A DNA stretch of 64,000 bases from Eleginops maclovinus. Lineage: Eukaryota > Chordata > Actinopteri > Perciformes > Eleginopidae. Position numbers and translations under genes: made by a program. The stretch is from assembly GCF_036324505.1 (NCBI RefSeq), contig NC_086349.1:22840247-22904246 (forward strand), given 5' to 3'. Shown one piece after another: positions 35,775 to 48,880 of the stretch (the stretch's first letter is position 1; the number at the start of each line of letters is the position of its first letter). Under the pieces are notes generated by a model, which did no database searches, was not told where the DNA came from, and saw only the letters and a program-made list of their open reading frames with translations.

Positions 35775-37500
35775 AGGTCTCTCTGTATGTGTTTATGTAG
35801 CATCCATCTTTTAATATTTGTGTGTACAGTGGGAGTTAAAAACAGAAGGCTCTCTTCAAGGATTTACCCCTGCATCTGTTCCGCATTAGTCCTACAGACA
35901 ATTCTCTTTTTTTTTTTTACACATGAAACAGTAGAACAAAATCATCTATCTTGAAGAGTCAAACCAGTTAGAGTTACCACACTGTTCCTTGTGGCCACCA
36001 TTGGTTGAAAACAGAGAATAAGTAGATTTTACTGAAATTTCCTCTCCAGGACGGAGCCACAGAGAGGCAGCAGTTCAAACTGAGTATTAAAAAAATACTT
36101 CTACATCTGCATTAGACATTCTTCTCTGTTGACACCAAACAGAGTCTTGTTTCCATTTTAATTTACTGTGACACACAAAGAACATCAGAGAGACAGGCGT
36201 TTTTTGAGTCGTGCAATAACTCTGGGGCTTTTGGTAATAATTATCTGGAGAAAAAAAAAAAAAACACCCAAGATGTTGTGATTAAAACAAAGAACGACAA
36301 ATTAAAACCAGGATTTTCCCAGAAGTGTCACTGTGATGCTTCTAAATCTGTCTGACAGGGATCATTTTTATATTTTTTTAGTAGAAAATGGTTTTGTTTG
36401 TGTTTGTGTTTGAGAAATGTGGGTTTGTTGGAAATGGATCTCTTCTGTTTTATAAAAATAATGTTGCAAAATAAACACTTTAAAGGTTTTCCCTTTGGGT
36501 GCAATTCTCTCGAGCAACGAGTTTGGCGGAATGGAAGCCAAACTTTGTTATAACTTTTAACCAAAGAGTTTAGTCTGGCACATTCACAACGGAAAGCTTG
36601 ACAACACAACAGAATATATACAATTTTGTCTGGTGAAACACAAATAAATGTAGTTTAATAAGTTTGAGTAGTAGTTTGGATTTGGATATTGTGCCTTCAT
36701 TATGAAAGGCATTTTTTTATTTAAAGGTTTTCTTAAGATTGGAAAAATAGGTGATGAAAAGGTGATAATATTGTTCCCAGTTTAATTAATTAAATAACTT
36801 GGGTAGTAATGACTAATGACGAATACTTTGAAGACGCTCTTTACAGGAAGGCTCCTTCCTGCTAGTTTTCTAAAAGTGGTCCGCCTTTTAAATCTTGTTT
36901 TAGGGCAGCTGATCAAACCCACAGATCTTACTATTGCAACTTTAGAGAAGATCCCAGTTCTTAGAAACACCTCATCAGACTGACCTTTGGGGATATGTGT
37001 GTAATGAGGTAGACCAGGCCTCCAGAATATTTCCATTCAATGTGGTTTACATATCGATAAAGCACAGTAAACTCATACCATGTACACTGGCATAATTCTG
37101 GGCTGAAGTTGGTCCGCGAGACATGTAGACAATAATGAGCCCAGGTCCGCAACCCCAAAAACGTACGAGTATGCAAACTAGAAGGCGTTTACAGGACAGT
37201 TCTGGCTCATATTTTGTCATTTGGTGCCAACAATGCCCTAATAATAGTGCCCTAATAATCCAGCAAAATGCCATCTTGTTTCACATCATTCATTCACTGA
37301 TATTGGGCAATATCGGATAGCTTTGGGTGGTTAAAATCTTGTACTTGTAAAGGTTTGTTCTTTTCATTTTATAGCTGTTCGATTATTGATGCCAAGAAAC
37401 TAAGTACTGTTTGTTTATGACCTCCATATTCGTAATCATACCTACAATCGAGGAGCATCTTCCAGAACAAACGCAGTATTTGATCTGTACACAGATGTGG
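35775..37500. other. gene-free stretch downstream of sox18
   Basis: No exon-like open frame, RNA gene or clear mobile element. A short direct repeat GCCCTAATAAT occurs twice near 37231-37260. Confidence 0.5.
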
Positions 37501-37794
37501 AGCTGTGAAAGCTTTACATTTGCTCTTCATGTCTTCTGCCCTTTGGAGGAAAATGAAAAAGATGAGACAACGTAGGGGTGGGAAAAGGAGGAGAAGATGA
37601 AAAAACTTGGGTCTGACAGAAAGACAATCACCTCAGTGTTTGTGTGGTGCTGTAGTCCTCTGTGATCTGCTCTGATTCTGTCCTCTCCGGGTTCAGATCC
37701 GACGCTAAACGAGTTTGGCTCGATGGGACAGTCCCCACCCCCCATAACAAACCGCTGACGGACTGAAAAGAAAACATTTGGAACAAGGAAAAAC

Positions 37795-38475
37795 TGTTCC
37801 CTTATTCTCTCTTCTCTGACAGGCTGATTCCTTTTTTTTTTGTGTCAGTTGGCCTTTTTTTATTCTCAGCCCCCAAGCCACTGTAATTTTCTCTTTTTCT
37901 GCTTCTTCTCTTCTCTTTCCCACGAGTTTGATTCCTGACTCCCGACTGTCTAATCCTCTGAACCTCTCCATCTCTTTCTGCCACCGTTATATTTGTTATT
38001 CTGTTTTCCTTTGATGGTCGTTTCATCTCACCTTTCCCTTTTCTTCCCATTCTTCCTCCTCTTCCTCTCTCTGAGTTTGAATCCTCTTTGTTTGATTTTT
38101 CTTTTCGTTTTCTGGATTATAATCTTTGACTCCTTCTTCTCCTTTTTCAATCTTTTTTGTAAACTTCCTCACACTTTAAAATACACATTTCACTTCATAT
38201 CCTTCCCCTTTCAAAGCCTTTTTCTCTAGCCAATTTAAATCATACATAATTCTGTCATCAAATGTTATTTTTTTACACCTTTTGTATCCTTCTTTTATTT
38301 CCCTTCCCTTATTTCCCATTCTATTATAAGTTTCTGATCATATCTTTCTCATCTGTTTACCCTTTTTCCTTCCTGGCTGTTCATCCCTCTTTTTACTCAA
38401 CTTTTCTCTTGTTTTCCACAACCTAAATGTGCACCTTTCGAATTGTCTTATTTTTTCCATAAGATTCAATTATCT
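37795..38475. repeat. polypyrimidine-rich block (~680 bp)
   Basis: The + strand is heavily C/T-biased (runs such as TTCTTCCTCCTCTTCCTCTC). Open frames on either strand here are Phe/Leu/Ser- or Lys/Glu/Arg-rich by composition only. Confidence 0.7.
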
Positions 38476-38722
38476 TTTTGTCATAGAAAATATTATTGTA
38501 GGTGCCTTAACTGGGCTGTAAAATACAAACTGGGGATAGCGTGTGTTGTGTAGAATGTGTGTGTTTTCCTACACCGGGTCATTCACTGTACTCGGGGTGT
38601 GTGTTAGTGTGAGGGTCTTTAACAGTGTGTGTGTGTTGCTGAGGTAACTGACAGGAATTTGAGCAACGAGGAGGAAACTCCTGTGGAAGTTTGGGATGTT
38701 CGGAAAGGGTGTGTGGGCCTCC

Positions 38723-38746
38723 GTGTGTGTGTGTGTGCGTGTCTGC

Positions 38747-38813
<67 letters not shown>

Positions 38814-38834
38814 GTGTGTGTGTGTGTGTGTGTG
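38723..38834. repeat. (GT)n microsatellite with interruptions
   Basis: A GT array with CGT and GTTGTG interruptions. Confidence 0.95.
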
Positions 38835-38839
38835 GGTAG

Positions 38840-38866
38840 GAGAGAGAGAGAGAGAGAGAGAGAGAG
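38840..38866. repeat. (AG)n microsatellite
   Basis: An AG array next to the GT array, making a compound microsatellite. Confidence 0.95.
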
Positions 38867-39111
38867 GAGGAAGAAGTGTATATTTTTGTGGGAACACCTC
38901 ACCCCGCTGCTTGTTACTCTGACTGGAAAAGATAACAGAGGACTGGATTCCCCTTTTCCCTGCTGGAAATGAACACACGTGAGCTTCCAGGGTGTGTACA
39001 TGATGTGTGTGTGTGTGTGTGTGTTTAAAACTTTAAATAATAAGTTGTATTTATTTGCAAACTGACAATACATTTTCACATCACATCAAGCGTTATATTT
39101 GACGCTGTTTG

Positions 39112-39290
39112 GTTGCCTTTGTTGCCTCTACTGGGACATGTCTCCATGCTTTAATGTTCAAAAAGCTCTTTATTCTTCTCATACTGCCTGTGCTGCAGCA
39201 ACCTCTTTTCACCCTCTGTCTGAAACCAGAGCCCAGTCAGCTCTGATTGGTTAGCTGGTCAGCTCTGTTGTGATTTGCCAACAACTTATT
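39112..39290 (+). mobile_element. internal fragment of a MITE-like family (copy 1)
   Basis: It matches 57145-57300 closely: TCTCCATGCTTTAATGTTCA, CTCATACTGCCTGTGCTGCA, CTGTCTGAAACCAGAGCCCA and CTCTGATTGGTTAGCTGG. No transposase is present, and the ends are missing in this copy. Confidence 0.7.
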
Positions 39291-39596
39291 TTGCCCTCAG
39301 TGTAAGTTCATTGAAGGACCAGGAGATGGACATTAAAGATGCATATGGAGATAGACACTGATGGAACAAACCCTCCAGAGAGAAATACGTGAAGAGGCTG
39401 AGAGAAAGGAATTTGAAAATCCATGTGTTTGAAAGAAAGAAAGAGAGAGAGAGTGATTACGAGAGAGAGACTACGGGAGAGAGTCCGAATAGAGAGGGAG
39501 GGATTTTCCCGACTCTTTCTGTCTCTGCGGTGCTTTATTTGCCACATGTGGTTAGGATGTCAGATCAGTCACCACAACTACACACTGTCTTACTGA

Positions 39597-39727
<131 letters not shown>

Positions 39728-40051
39728 CTGCGGTTTTCCATGTGTGTGTGATCTTTACAGACTCTGATGTTGGATGACAGCTGGTTGGTTCACGCTGTAA
39801 ATGTGTTTGTGAGTTTGTGCAACTTCCAACCTCTTTGTGTGGGAGTTTGTGCATCTGATTTTTGTGTGTGTGCGAGTGTGTTTTTTGTGTATGTAAGCTC
39901 TCCTGTGTGCGTCTGTGCATGCTGATGTGTGGGTGTGTGAGTGTGTGTGTGTGCGTGTGTGTGTGTGTCCAACACTTTCATTTATTACACATATGCATTT
40001 GAATTTCCACTTTGACGTTGACCGCTGTGCAGTACAGTATATAAAATAATG

Positions 40052-40171
<120 letters not shown>

Positions 40172-40899
40172 CTGCCGCATAATAAATAGGAATTGATGAC
40201 AGATACAGTCGAGGCTCTCGGTCTTGCCTCAGTGTTTTTAGGCAGTTGTTCGACTTTTGTCTGTAAATGACTTTTTAAATTTTCTTCTCTGTCTCTTAAA
40301 ATCTATTTACATAAAAACACGTCTGTTTTTCATTTAGCTTTGACAGAATGATTAAAGTATTTTAATTAAGGTTCTTGTATGATGATTATACTTTGGCCAG
40401 ATGAATCATATGGTAATCTTTATATTAATATAAAACAGGAGATCATTTGATTGCGGGAACATGAGTCTTCCAGGCACATTTTCATACACATGTTGTTCAC
40501 ATCTGGGTCACTTTTCACTAACGTAATCAAACACAGGAAAGTAGACTTTTTAACTAGTTGTATTGTTATATATTACAAGGGACCAGATACCACGCTGGGT
40601 AAAATACCAGTAGTTCTGCGTCAGAAACATGAAGGAAATATCAAACTACTGCAGAACAGATGCTTAACTAAAATGCAGGGAAGGTGTTTAACCTTTTTTT
40701 TCACATCAGTGCACATCACTGAGTTTGCATGATATTGTGTATCTTCCTATCAATTCCTAAGCGTCTTTGCAGATGTATTTTCTGAATGAGAGTCAGCAGG
40801 AAACGTTACAGAGTCATTCAGGTATAGTTTAAGACAGTTTTGCTACCGACAGTTTGTTACAAACAACAACGGTTGTTTTGTCAAACTCAGAATTAATCA

Positions 40900-41281
40900 A
40901 ATTTAACTGGAAAGCTGCATTTAGGTACTTTTGTAAGCAGCCACCCCAGAGCGCACTCTGGCACAAACTCAACCGGAGAGTTTCGGAATGTACGGTTCGT
41001 ATATTCAGAGCAGCTCACTTTCAGAGCGGACGTGTCACGTGGGCGGGACGTTGCCAGGAGTTCAATGTAAAGCCAGCCCACATTTCCGATATGATGTCAT
41101 ATCGGCTGCAAATCTGGATCCGCTCGTTTGTACCCCCGTTTTGAGAGATGCGGGTAAGGAGGAAAAGAGATCGGGTTGTATTTTCTGACACTTTGTGAGT
41201 CTCCTTACACACCGGGGACACATATTTATGCATAAAAGACATCAGAAAGTGCATTTTGCATAATAGGGGACCTTTAAAGGC
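40900..41281 (-). mobile_element. MITE-like family member (copy 2, one end visible)
   Basis: The right end TTTTGCATAATAGGGGACCT followed by TTAAA is, reversed, a close match to the TTAAAGGGGCCATATAATGC end at 57090. The body contains a perfect palindrome (41086-41105) and GTCACGTG at 41034. The left boundary is uncertain. Confidence 0.5.
41086..41105. repeat. 20-bp palindrome
   Basis: CCGATATGATGTCATATCGG: 9-bp arms around TG, centred on a TGATGTCA sequence that resembles an AP-1/CREB half-site pair. Confidence 0.9.
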
Positions 41282-42099
41282 CATTTGGTTACAGACTATC
41301 CTGTCTCATCATAATCTTGTCTTGCTTCATTTGTTAATCTTGTAGAAATAGACAGCTCTGTCTATTGGAACAACAACGCTCTCAGTTAAGTGTATGATTT
41401 GAGATACGAAGGCAAACTTTGCCTGCTTGTTTGTGAAATCAATGACCCATTGTTGCAGAAATGTGTGTGATTTTTGTTTAATTTGTACGTTAGCAATAGC
41501 ATAAGTAACTAAGGTGAGGTATGGCTTAGCAAATGGTCAGCTAATCCAACCTCAACCTCTTGGTAACCAGCCCTAGTGACTCTGGTTTTGTACATACCTG
41601 TCGATGCATGCTTCATTGTCTGCACTCTGAGTTCTGTACGACTCTGTGTGGACTACATGATGTCATGGGGGGGGGTCTCTTCCCCTCCCTACCGCAGGAT
41701 GCCAGGCTCTCCTCCATACTCCCACTGCTTCCTGTTTCCTGACTCTGTAGGAAGTAGCTCTGCGTTCACTTCCTGTCAGAGGGGCTGTTGGGGACAAGAA
41801 TGGAGAGGAGGTTGAACAGCTTGTAATAATGTTGGCAACACTGTATGAGGTCAGGGAGAAACTCTTTGACCTTATACAAACTATATAAGGCACTAAGGTT
41901 TGGCAAAAAACACTTGTGTAATACTTGTACTTCAGAACATGATGGTAAATCATCCAGAGTCCGGTCAAGGACAATAACTCAAATATCATCCCAGCCTCGG
42001 TGGATTCAACTTTCCGATCCGGGAGGAAAATTGATTGTGTTTTTGTCGACTGTAACCTGGTGACAGTTAGTCTATTTGAACAAATCAAAGGAAAGACAG

Positions 42100-43840
42100 A
42101 ATGACCCTGACTTTACTTTTAATAGACACGAAAGGCAACTCCCCATATCTCCTCTTCTTCTTTTATTGGCTTTTCTTTTCTCTCTGTGAGTTTCCTGTCT
42201 CTCCTTGTCCTCTTCCTCTTGTCTCTTCCTCTAAAGCTACTGTATGTGGAAAAAGTTTGATGGATGAAAAGCTTAATTCAACATTGAGATTTGATGAATA
42301 ACAGAAAAGGTAATGCAGTCGTGTCTTCCATACAAGTCTGCGTATCATTTGCTAAACTCCTGGTGTGTGTAGAAATGATGACAGAAACAAAAGAAGGACT
42401 GAGATGTGTCGCCTTATGTCCCCTGACCTGAGGCCCCCAAAAATCTAAAGGAAGAAGTTAAGGTTGATAGGTCCACAAAACGTCGAAATTTAAACTCATT
42501 TCCAGTATTTCCGGTATACAGACATGTTTGTTTAAGCATGGGATTATTCATGATTACACAGGTCCCATAACTTTTGATAAGTTTCTCATCAAGGACAGTT
42601 TTTTTGGGTTGCATTGGGATGTTAATGTGAAAAATGACACAGTGTGTGAGGATGAAGAAAAAAACGCTCTACTTTCACACCTGACCAATCACTGTGTGAA
42701 GTGTGTGATCATTAGATTGACAGATTTAAATACTTGTCAGATGAAGTTCCTCATTCATTTATTTGTCTTTTTTTTCCTCACTTTCTTCACTCATTGTTTC
42801 TCTGTTCTCCAGCCTTACTCTACTCTTCTTCCTCCCCCCCCATCTCCCTCCCCTCCCCCCACAGTGGGAGCCAAGGTGTGGGTGTTAAACCTCTGCGGTC
42901 TGCTGGTTTTGTGGCCTTGGCTTTGATGGGCTTGTGGGTTGCGGGTTCGGATCCCAGGCAGGACTGACCACTAACCTTCACTGCTGGAACCCAGTTATCA
43001 CCGTGGAAACAGTCAAAGCAGCCAATCAGAGGATCAGAATCTGAGTCAGCAGAGAGACAGAAAAAAAGTTTTTATATTCCTGTAGTAAGTCATTTGTCTA
43101 AAAATGTGTCAGTGTTCACTTTTGTTGTGTTTTGCTCTTTGTTTTGCAATTTTCAAGACAGAATGAATGTTAAAAAAAACAAACAAACATTTAAAGAGGA
43201 GAAAATGCATGCAACAGTTTATCTGACATGAAAACATAATATCAAAAGTCAGGAAAGATAAAAAGAGCAGAGGGATTTTTAATATTGGAATGAAACAAAT
43301 AATTGATATTTAAGTCAATTATTTTTCTTATTCCCAAACTAGTGTTTTCTGTCTTGCCTGTTTCAGATTGTATCTTTCCCTGTGTTCCTCTCTCGCTCTC
43401 AGTTGTCCCGTTGCTGCCTATCAAAACATCTCACAACATTTAAAATGAGAAACAGTTCTGTTCAAAAAAATACATGGGAAAAGTGGCGCAAACAAGAGAA
43501 AAATGAAACCCAAATGAGAGACAACAGTCTGTGTGAGTAAAGTTGAGGACATTTTTAGGGACATCAGGCTCTTTGTGGTCTCAAACATCTATTTTTAAAC
43601 CCATTACAAAAGTACCCATGCTATTTGGGGAAGAGTGGCTCCAAAACTTTCTGTTATAATTCTGTCTATTTATCTTTCTGGCAACCCTGGTTTCCCTAAA
43701 CCTACATGCATGTCTAAACACTGGGTTTATGAGAGCAGCGCTGATGTGGAAATCTCCTAAAATTAAACGGAATTTCAGCCCACTTTTATATATTTGTCTG
43801 TTGTTGGTTTTGTCCGCGGCGTTGTCACTATAACAGGCAC
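42100..43840. other. gene-free stretch
   Basis: No supported gene. A pyrimidine-rich tract lies at about 42775-42862. A tRNA box-B-like GGTTCGGATCCC sits at 42944-42955 (GGGTTGCGGGTTCGGATCCC), perhaps from a SINE, but no box A or full fold was found. Confidence 0.4.
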
Positions 43841-43853
43841 TGACGCCGCGTGG

Positions 43854-43855
<2 letters not shown>

Positions 43856-43927
<72 letters not shown>
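43856..43927. repeat. (TG)36 microsatellite
   Basis: A pure TG array. Confidence 0.97.
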
Positions 43928-43929
<2 letters not shown>

Positions 43930-45300
43930 CGTGGTGACCCAGCATGACGCCGTAGTAAGCATTAGCAGCAGACAGAGAGAAAAGCAGTGTGGGAAAAATA
44001 AAGTTATGGAGATTATATTCTTGAGAATGGAAATTGTTCATGACAGAACAACTTAAAAAGGGCAACAAGGGAGAGCAAACTAAGAACAAGACAAAGGAGA
44101 GAAAAAGTGAGGGTAAAAAAAGAAAATACACGCAAAAGGATTAAAACAAGAACTGTTCTGATTGCAGTTTGTGTTTCAAGGTACTTTTTCTAACACCGGA
44201 GTCTCGTTAAGCCAATCGGCTTTGAGAAGGCATCTGAGAAGTCATTTTGTATTGAATCAGTTTGGTGCGTTCAATAGGTTTACAAACACAGTATAGGTAT
44301 GTAAAATAGTGTGTCGTGAGTCCCAACCATTTCTAAATATATATATATTTTTAAAAGGAGTAACTCATCTGAATTCCCTTATTATTTCATCATATACTCC
44401 ATATCATAATTTTAAATGTTCTACATTTTGTCTGTCTGTCTATTCATTGCACCTATTGTAATCATAATATATGCATACATGTCACTCATGATGTGAAGAT
44501 GCTTTGGTTAAGTTTACACTTAGAAAGTTTGGAAACAGAAAGAAAGTATTTGTTGAATTTAGAAAAGACACACCTCTGTCAATCCAAGGTGAAGAAAGTG
44601 AGGAAGATGAGGTCGTGCTCGTCGAACAAATACCCGACTGGTGATAAAAAACTGTTGTATTTTTAAGAAAACTTAAAAAGGGTCAACTCTTACTTTAACA
44701 GAGAGAAGCATTAACTGAAAATATCACAAATTGTGCGACGCCTTATCCTTCACACTCATTTTTCTTCCTATGCAGCATGGAGAGGATTATTTCTACATTT
44801 GATTGTGCAACCCTGTGTCGTACAATGAAAATAAATAACCCTAATTACAGTATTTACTGTAATAGAGACAGTGTGGCAGAGTAACACAGAGACGAGGCAA
44901 AAGAAAAAACAGTGACACAGAGACAAGGCGTCCATCTTTTTTGGTCTTTCTTGTTATTGTTTTTCTTTTTCGGTCATTTTTCCCCTTCTCAGGTTTCCCC
45001 CTCACTACGTTTCCCAACATATCATTGGCCTCAGTGTGTGTGTGTGTGTGTCTGGAGCCATGGGATGAAGTGTGTGGTTACCCACTGGTGACAGGGGCAC
45101 CTCGCTCGCTCTCTCTCTGTCTGTCCATGGCTCTCTCTCTCTCTCTCTGTCTTTTTCTGCTGCATAATCCTTTCTCTCTGTGTGATCTGTAATATTTAAA
45201 TATAATCTGTGATCTGAATCCTGCAAAAAATGCTGTGTCCAGAGTATAGAGTGGGAAATATTCCACTGAACATGACCTTGCTGACCTTTTGTGTACTATT
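43930..45300. other. gene-free stretch
   Basis: No supported gene or RNA. It contains a short (TG)n at about 45033-45050 and CT-rich runs at 45105-45180. Confidence 0.5.
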
Positions 45301-45317
45301 TTACTTTTTTTGATCAT

Positions 45318-46683
45318 CTATCCATCCCTCAATCTTCTCCCGCTTTTCCGTCAGGGTCGCGGAGGTAACAGCTCCAGCAGAGAGCCCCAAACCTCTCTTT
45401 CCCTGGCCACATCAACCATCTCTGACTGGGGGATTCCAAGGCGCTCCCAGGCCAGCGAAGAGATATAATCCCTCCACCTGGTCCTAGGTCTACCCCTCGG
45501 TCTTTTCCCAGCTGGACGTGCCTGGAACACCTCTCTAGGGAGGCGTCCAGGTGGCATCCTCACTAGGTGCTCGGACCACCTCAACTGGCTCCTTTCAACG
45601 CGAAGGAGCAGCGGTTCTACTCCGAGTCCCTCCCGGATGACTGAACTTCTCACCTTATCCCCAAGGGAGATGCCAGCCACCCTGTGGAGAAATCCCATTT
45701 CGGCCGCTTGTATCCGCAATCTCGTTCTTTCGGTCATGACCCATCCTTCATGACCATAGGTGAGAGTAGGAACGAAGATGGCCCGGTAGACAGAGAGCTT
45801 TGCCTTCTGGCTCAGCTCTCTTTTCGTCACAACGGTGCGGCAAAGCGACTGCAGTACCGCTCCCGCTGCTCCGATTCTCTGGCCCATCTCACGCTCCATT
45901 GTTCCCTCACTCGAGAACAAGACCCCGAGATAATTGAACTCCTTCACTTGGGGTAAGGCTTCATTCCCTACCTGGAGTGGACAGTCCATCGGTTTCCTGC
46001 TGAGAACCATGGCCTCAGATTTGGAGGTGCTGATCCTCATCCCAGCCGCTTCACACTCGGCCGCGAACCGATCCAGTGAGTGCTGCAGGTCACAGACCGA
46101 TGAAGCCATTAGGACCACGTCATATGAAAAAAGCAGTGGTGCAATCCTTAGCCCACCGAACTGCAGACCCCCTCCCCCACGACTAAGCCTCGAAATCCTG
46201 TCCATGAATATCACAAACAGGATTGGTGACAAAGTGCAGCCCTGGCGGAGGCCAACCCTCACTGGAAATCGGTCCGACGTGCTACCGAGGACCCAGACAC
46301 AGCTCTCACTTTGGGAGTACAGAGATTGGATGGCCCTGAGTAGAGACCCCCTAACCCCATACTCCCGCAGCACCTCCCACAGTATCTCCCTGGGAACCCG
46401 GTCATACGCCTTCTCCAAATCCACAAAGCACATGTAGACCGGATGAGCGTACTCCCAGGCCCCCTCCAGGATCCTTGGGAGAGTGAAAAGCTGGTCCGTC
46501 GTTCCACGACCAGGACGAAAACCGCATTGTTCCTCTTCAATCTGAGGTTCGACAATCGGCCGGACCCTCCTTTCCAGCACCTTAGAGTAAACTTTCCCGG
46601 GGAGGCTAAGTCTGTAATTGGCACACACCCTATGATCCCCCTTTTTAAAAAGGGAACTACCACCCCGGTCTGCCATCCTTCGG
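45318..46683 (-). mobile_element. 5'-truncated LINE (non-LTR retrotransposon)
   Basis: The minus strand carries the reverse-transcriptase part of a LINE ORF2 and, just after it, a 3' tail of GGATGGATAG type (45318-45330). Both sides are flanked by TTTTTGATCAT (45307-45317 and 46684-46694), an 11-bp target-site duplication. At about 1.37 kb it is a typical 5'-truncated insertion. The endonuclease domain is absent. The clade was not resolved, but this RT type is very common in fish genomes. Confidence 0.92.
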
Positions 46684-46694
46684 TTTTTGATCAT
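45351..46694 (-). pseudogene. LINE reverse transcriptase (partial, inactive)
   Basis: A 447-codon open frame. RT landmarks in order are FVDLEKAYDRV (90-100, motif A with Asp92), LRQGCTLSPILF (149-160, motif B) and LLFSYDVVLMASS (187-199), where the family has FADD. Here Ala-Asp has become Ser-Tyr, so the catalytic pair is lost. Residues expected after NYR are missing (in-frame deletion near 27-30). The sequence upstream of SLFKKGD continues the family only in another frame (VVPFLKRG), which indicates a frameshift near 46645. The ATG and next two codons come from the target-site duplication, not from the element. The C-terminus KRPRGRPRTRWRDYI to LLPPRP is complete. Confidence 0.92.
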
Positions 46695-46699
46695 ATTAT

Positions 46700-47898
46700 T
46701 TTAATACCTCCTCTGTCCTCAACATAATTGAGGGGAAAATGAGGCCAATATTCTAATTTTAGGAGCATTTTATTATATTTGAATTGTCAAACCAACAATC
46801 AAAACTCCAGCATTAAAACAATAACCAACTATAAATATAATGTCTACTTTCAAAATAAGTTTAACAAGAGTTCATTAAAGAGTACTTGTCCTTTAAATAG
46901 CTCTCAGTGCCCTTTAATATAGACAGTCTTTATAATGAATCAGAGAAAAATTTAATTATTTTTAAAAATAGTTTATTTTTTCTTCTGTCTTTTTTTACTC
47001 TCTATCCCAAAACTCATATTTCTTTCTTTTTTTTGACAGGAGATTATACAATTCCTTTTTTCCCCTGGGCTCCATGAGGTTACACACTTCCCCAGGTTTC
47101 CCCAGCTGTTGCAGGGATTCAAACCAGCAACCCTCCAAGTACAAGCCTCCCTTCCTGACCGTCCAAACCCTCAAACCCCGTCTGAACCTCCTAACTGTCA
47201 TGTCTGAGGCCACAAGAACCGCAAGTCCGAACTGCTGGAACCTAGTCGACTCCCAGGAGACCTCGAATGCTCAGCGGCTGCGAGCAGCTTCCAGGTTTCT
47301 GGACAGAGAACATTTCTTCACAGGTTTGATTTCTGCTGCAGCAGCAAAAAGCCATACAGTAAGGATCAGATCTGCAGGACGAGTACAAGACAGAAAATAG
47401 CACCAAGGAGATTTTGTAGATACTACAAGTTTTGCATATTCTTTATGTGTTTGCAAACTATTACAATGTCAACAATCTGTTCCCCTATTGCTCTCTAATC
47501 CGTACACATGACATATCTTTAATGTTTTGTGGAGGATAAGGTTTGATAGAAAAGACTAAATCTTAATTCAATAAATCAATCTCTGTTATGTAGTTTACGT
47601 GGTACAGTTTCATTATCAGTTGACAAATGAAACGATGGAAAATAGGCCAAATATTTTAATTCTAAACCCTAAAGTTTAGGAAGTTTCTAATGGAACAATA
47701 ATACTCTAATTATTTTTCTTTTCTACGTTGAAAATGCTCTTAATGACTCACAAGTACTTAAAATATTCCTTTAAAAACAACAGTTGAAGTATTAAAATGC
47801 TCTTCCTGTCAAAAACACATATTTCATCTTTATGTACAGTCTGAACAGATGATGTCATTTCCTGTTATCCTCTGAATTCACACATCCCAATAACGGTA

Positions 47899-47900
<2 letters not shown>
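46700..47900. other. gene-free stretch with a possible SINE fragment
   Basis: On the minus strand around 47083-47150, GGAGGGTTGCTGGTTTGAAT followed by CCCTGCAAC resembles a polymerase III box B (GGTTTGAATCC) of a tRNA-derived SINE. Box A is not clear. The rest is AT-rich with no gene. Confidence 0.35.
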
Positions 47901-47901
<1 letters not shown>

Positions 47902-47961
<60 letters not shown>

Positions 47962-47967
47962 ACACAC
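47902..47967. repeat. (AC)n microsatellite
   Basis: An AC array with one CATACA break. Confidence 0.96.
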
Positions 47968-48069
47968 AAAGTAACAGGAAGAAGTAGTAAGCAGCAGCAG
48001 TAAAATCAGATGTGGGATCAACAGCCGGATGAGAAGACGAGTCATGGATAAGGTCAAGGTGTCCCTCAT

Positions 48070-48215
<146 letters not shown>

Positions 48216-48689
48216 AGAGAAGGAAGGAAGGAGGAAGGACATGGATGAGAAAGGAATATAGGCCAAAATGATGAATGCTTTTTTTTATAACCTATTTATA
48301 ACCTTGTTGTCTTGCTGTTTACAAAAGAGTGCTGACTCAGATGGTAGCACAGTTCAAGCTATATATAATATAGCCTTCTATTTAAAATGTAAATAAGATA
48401 ACTTGTTTCCATCTGTTTTTATGATACTTGTCAGTTGTACATTTTATCCTCATTGTGATATATTTTGTTCCCTTTGTTTTCTTTGCATTTATTCTGAATT
48501 TCTGAATTGTGTTTTGTATAAATGGTGGTAAAGTCCAGTGTACAAGTCAATGTTTTTGTACTTGTGTTATAGACATTTACACCATTGTATTGGCTAAACT
48601 AAAAACAAATGCAGTACATCACAGTAAACCATGGCGAAAGCGAATGAGAGAGGTAGTTTGGGGTGTGACTTGAGCTGTATGAAAAAATG

Positions 48690-48880
48690 GTTCTTGGTTC
48701 AGCAAACCTGAAACCCAGAAACCTGGAAGCCTGTTGTTGGAGCTCTGATGTTGTGTTTACTGGGATGAGCCGTGGTTCTGAATGTGTGCTGGCTGCTTCT
48801 TTTGGCTTCGGACGAGCACCAATAAAAACTTGGATCTTTCATGAAGCTGTTATGTCTAACGCAGCAATTCAGCGGAGAAC
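48690..48880 (+). repeat. dispersed repeat, copy 1 (inverted relative to 49870-50000)
   Basis: Reverse-complementing 48780-48870 gives CAGCTTCATGAAAGATCCAA, then GTTTTTATTGGTGCTCGTCC and GAAGCCA. This parallels GAGCTTCAAGAAAGATCCAG, GTTCTTATTGCTACTTTGCG and AAAGCCA at 49890-49950. There is no coding evidence beyond the shared repeat. Confidence 0.6.

Noticed and set aside
36782..37274. Overlapping minus-strand frames suggesting a gene downstream of sox18
   Set aside because: Several mutually overlapping short frames with no domain, and no splice or promoter support.
42870..42965. Possible tRNA gene
   Set aside because: Only a box-B-like motif was found. No acceptor stem, anticodon arm or box A could be placed.
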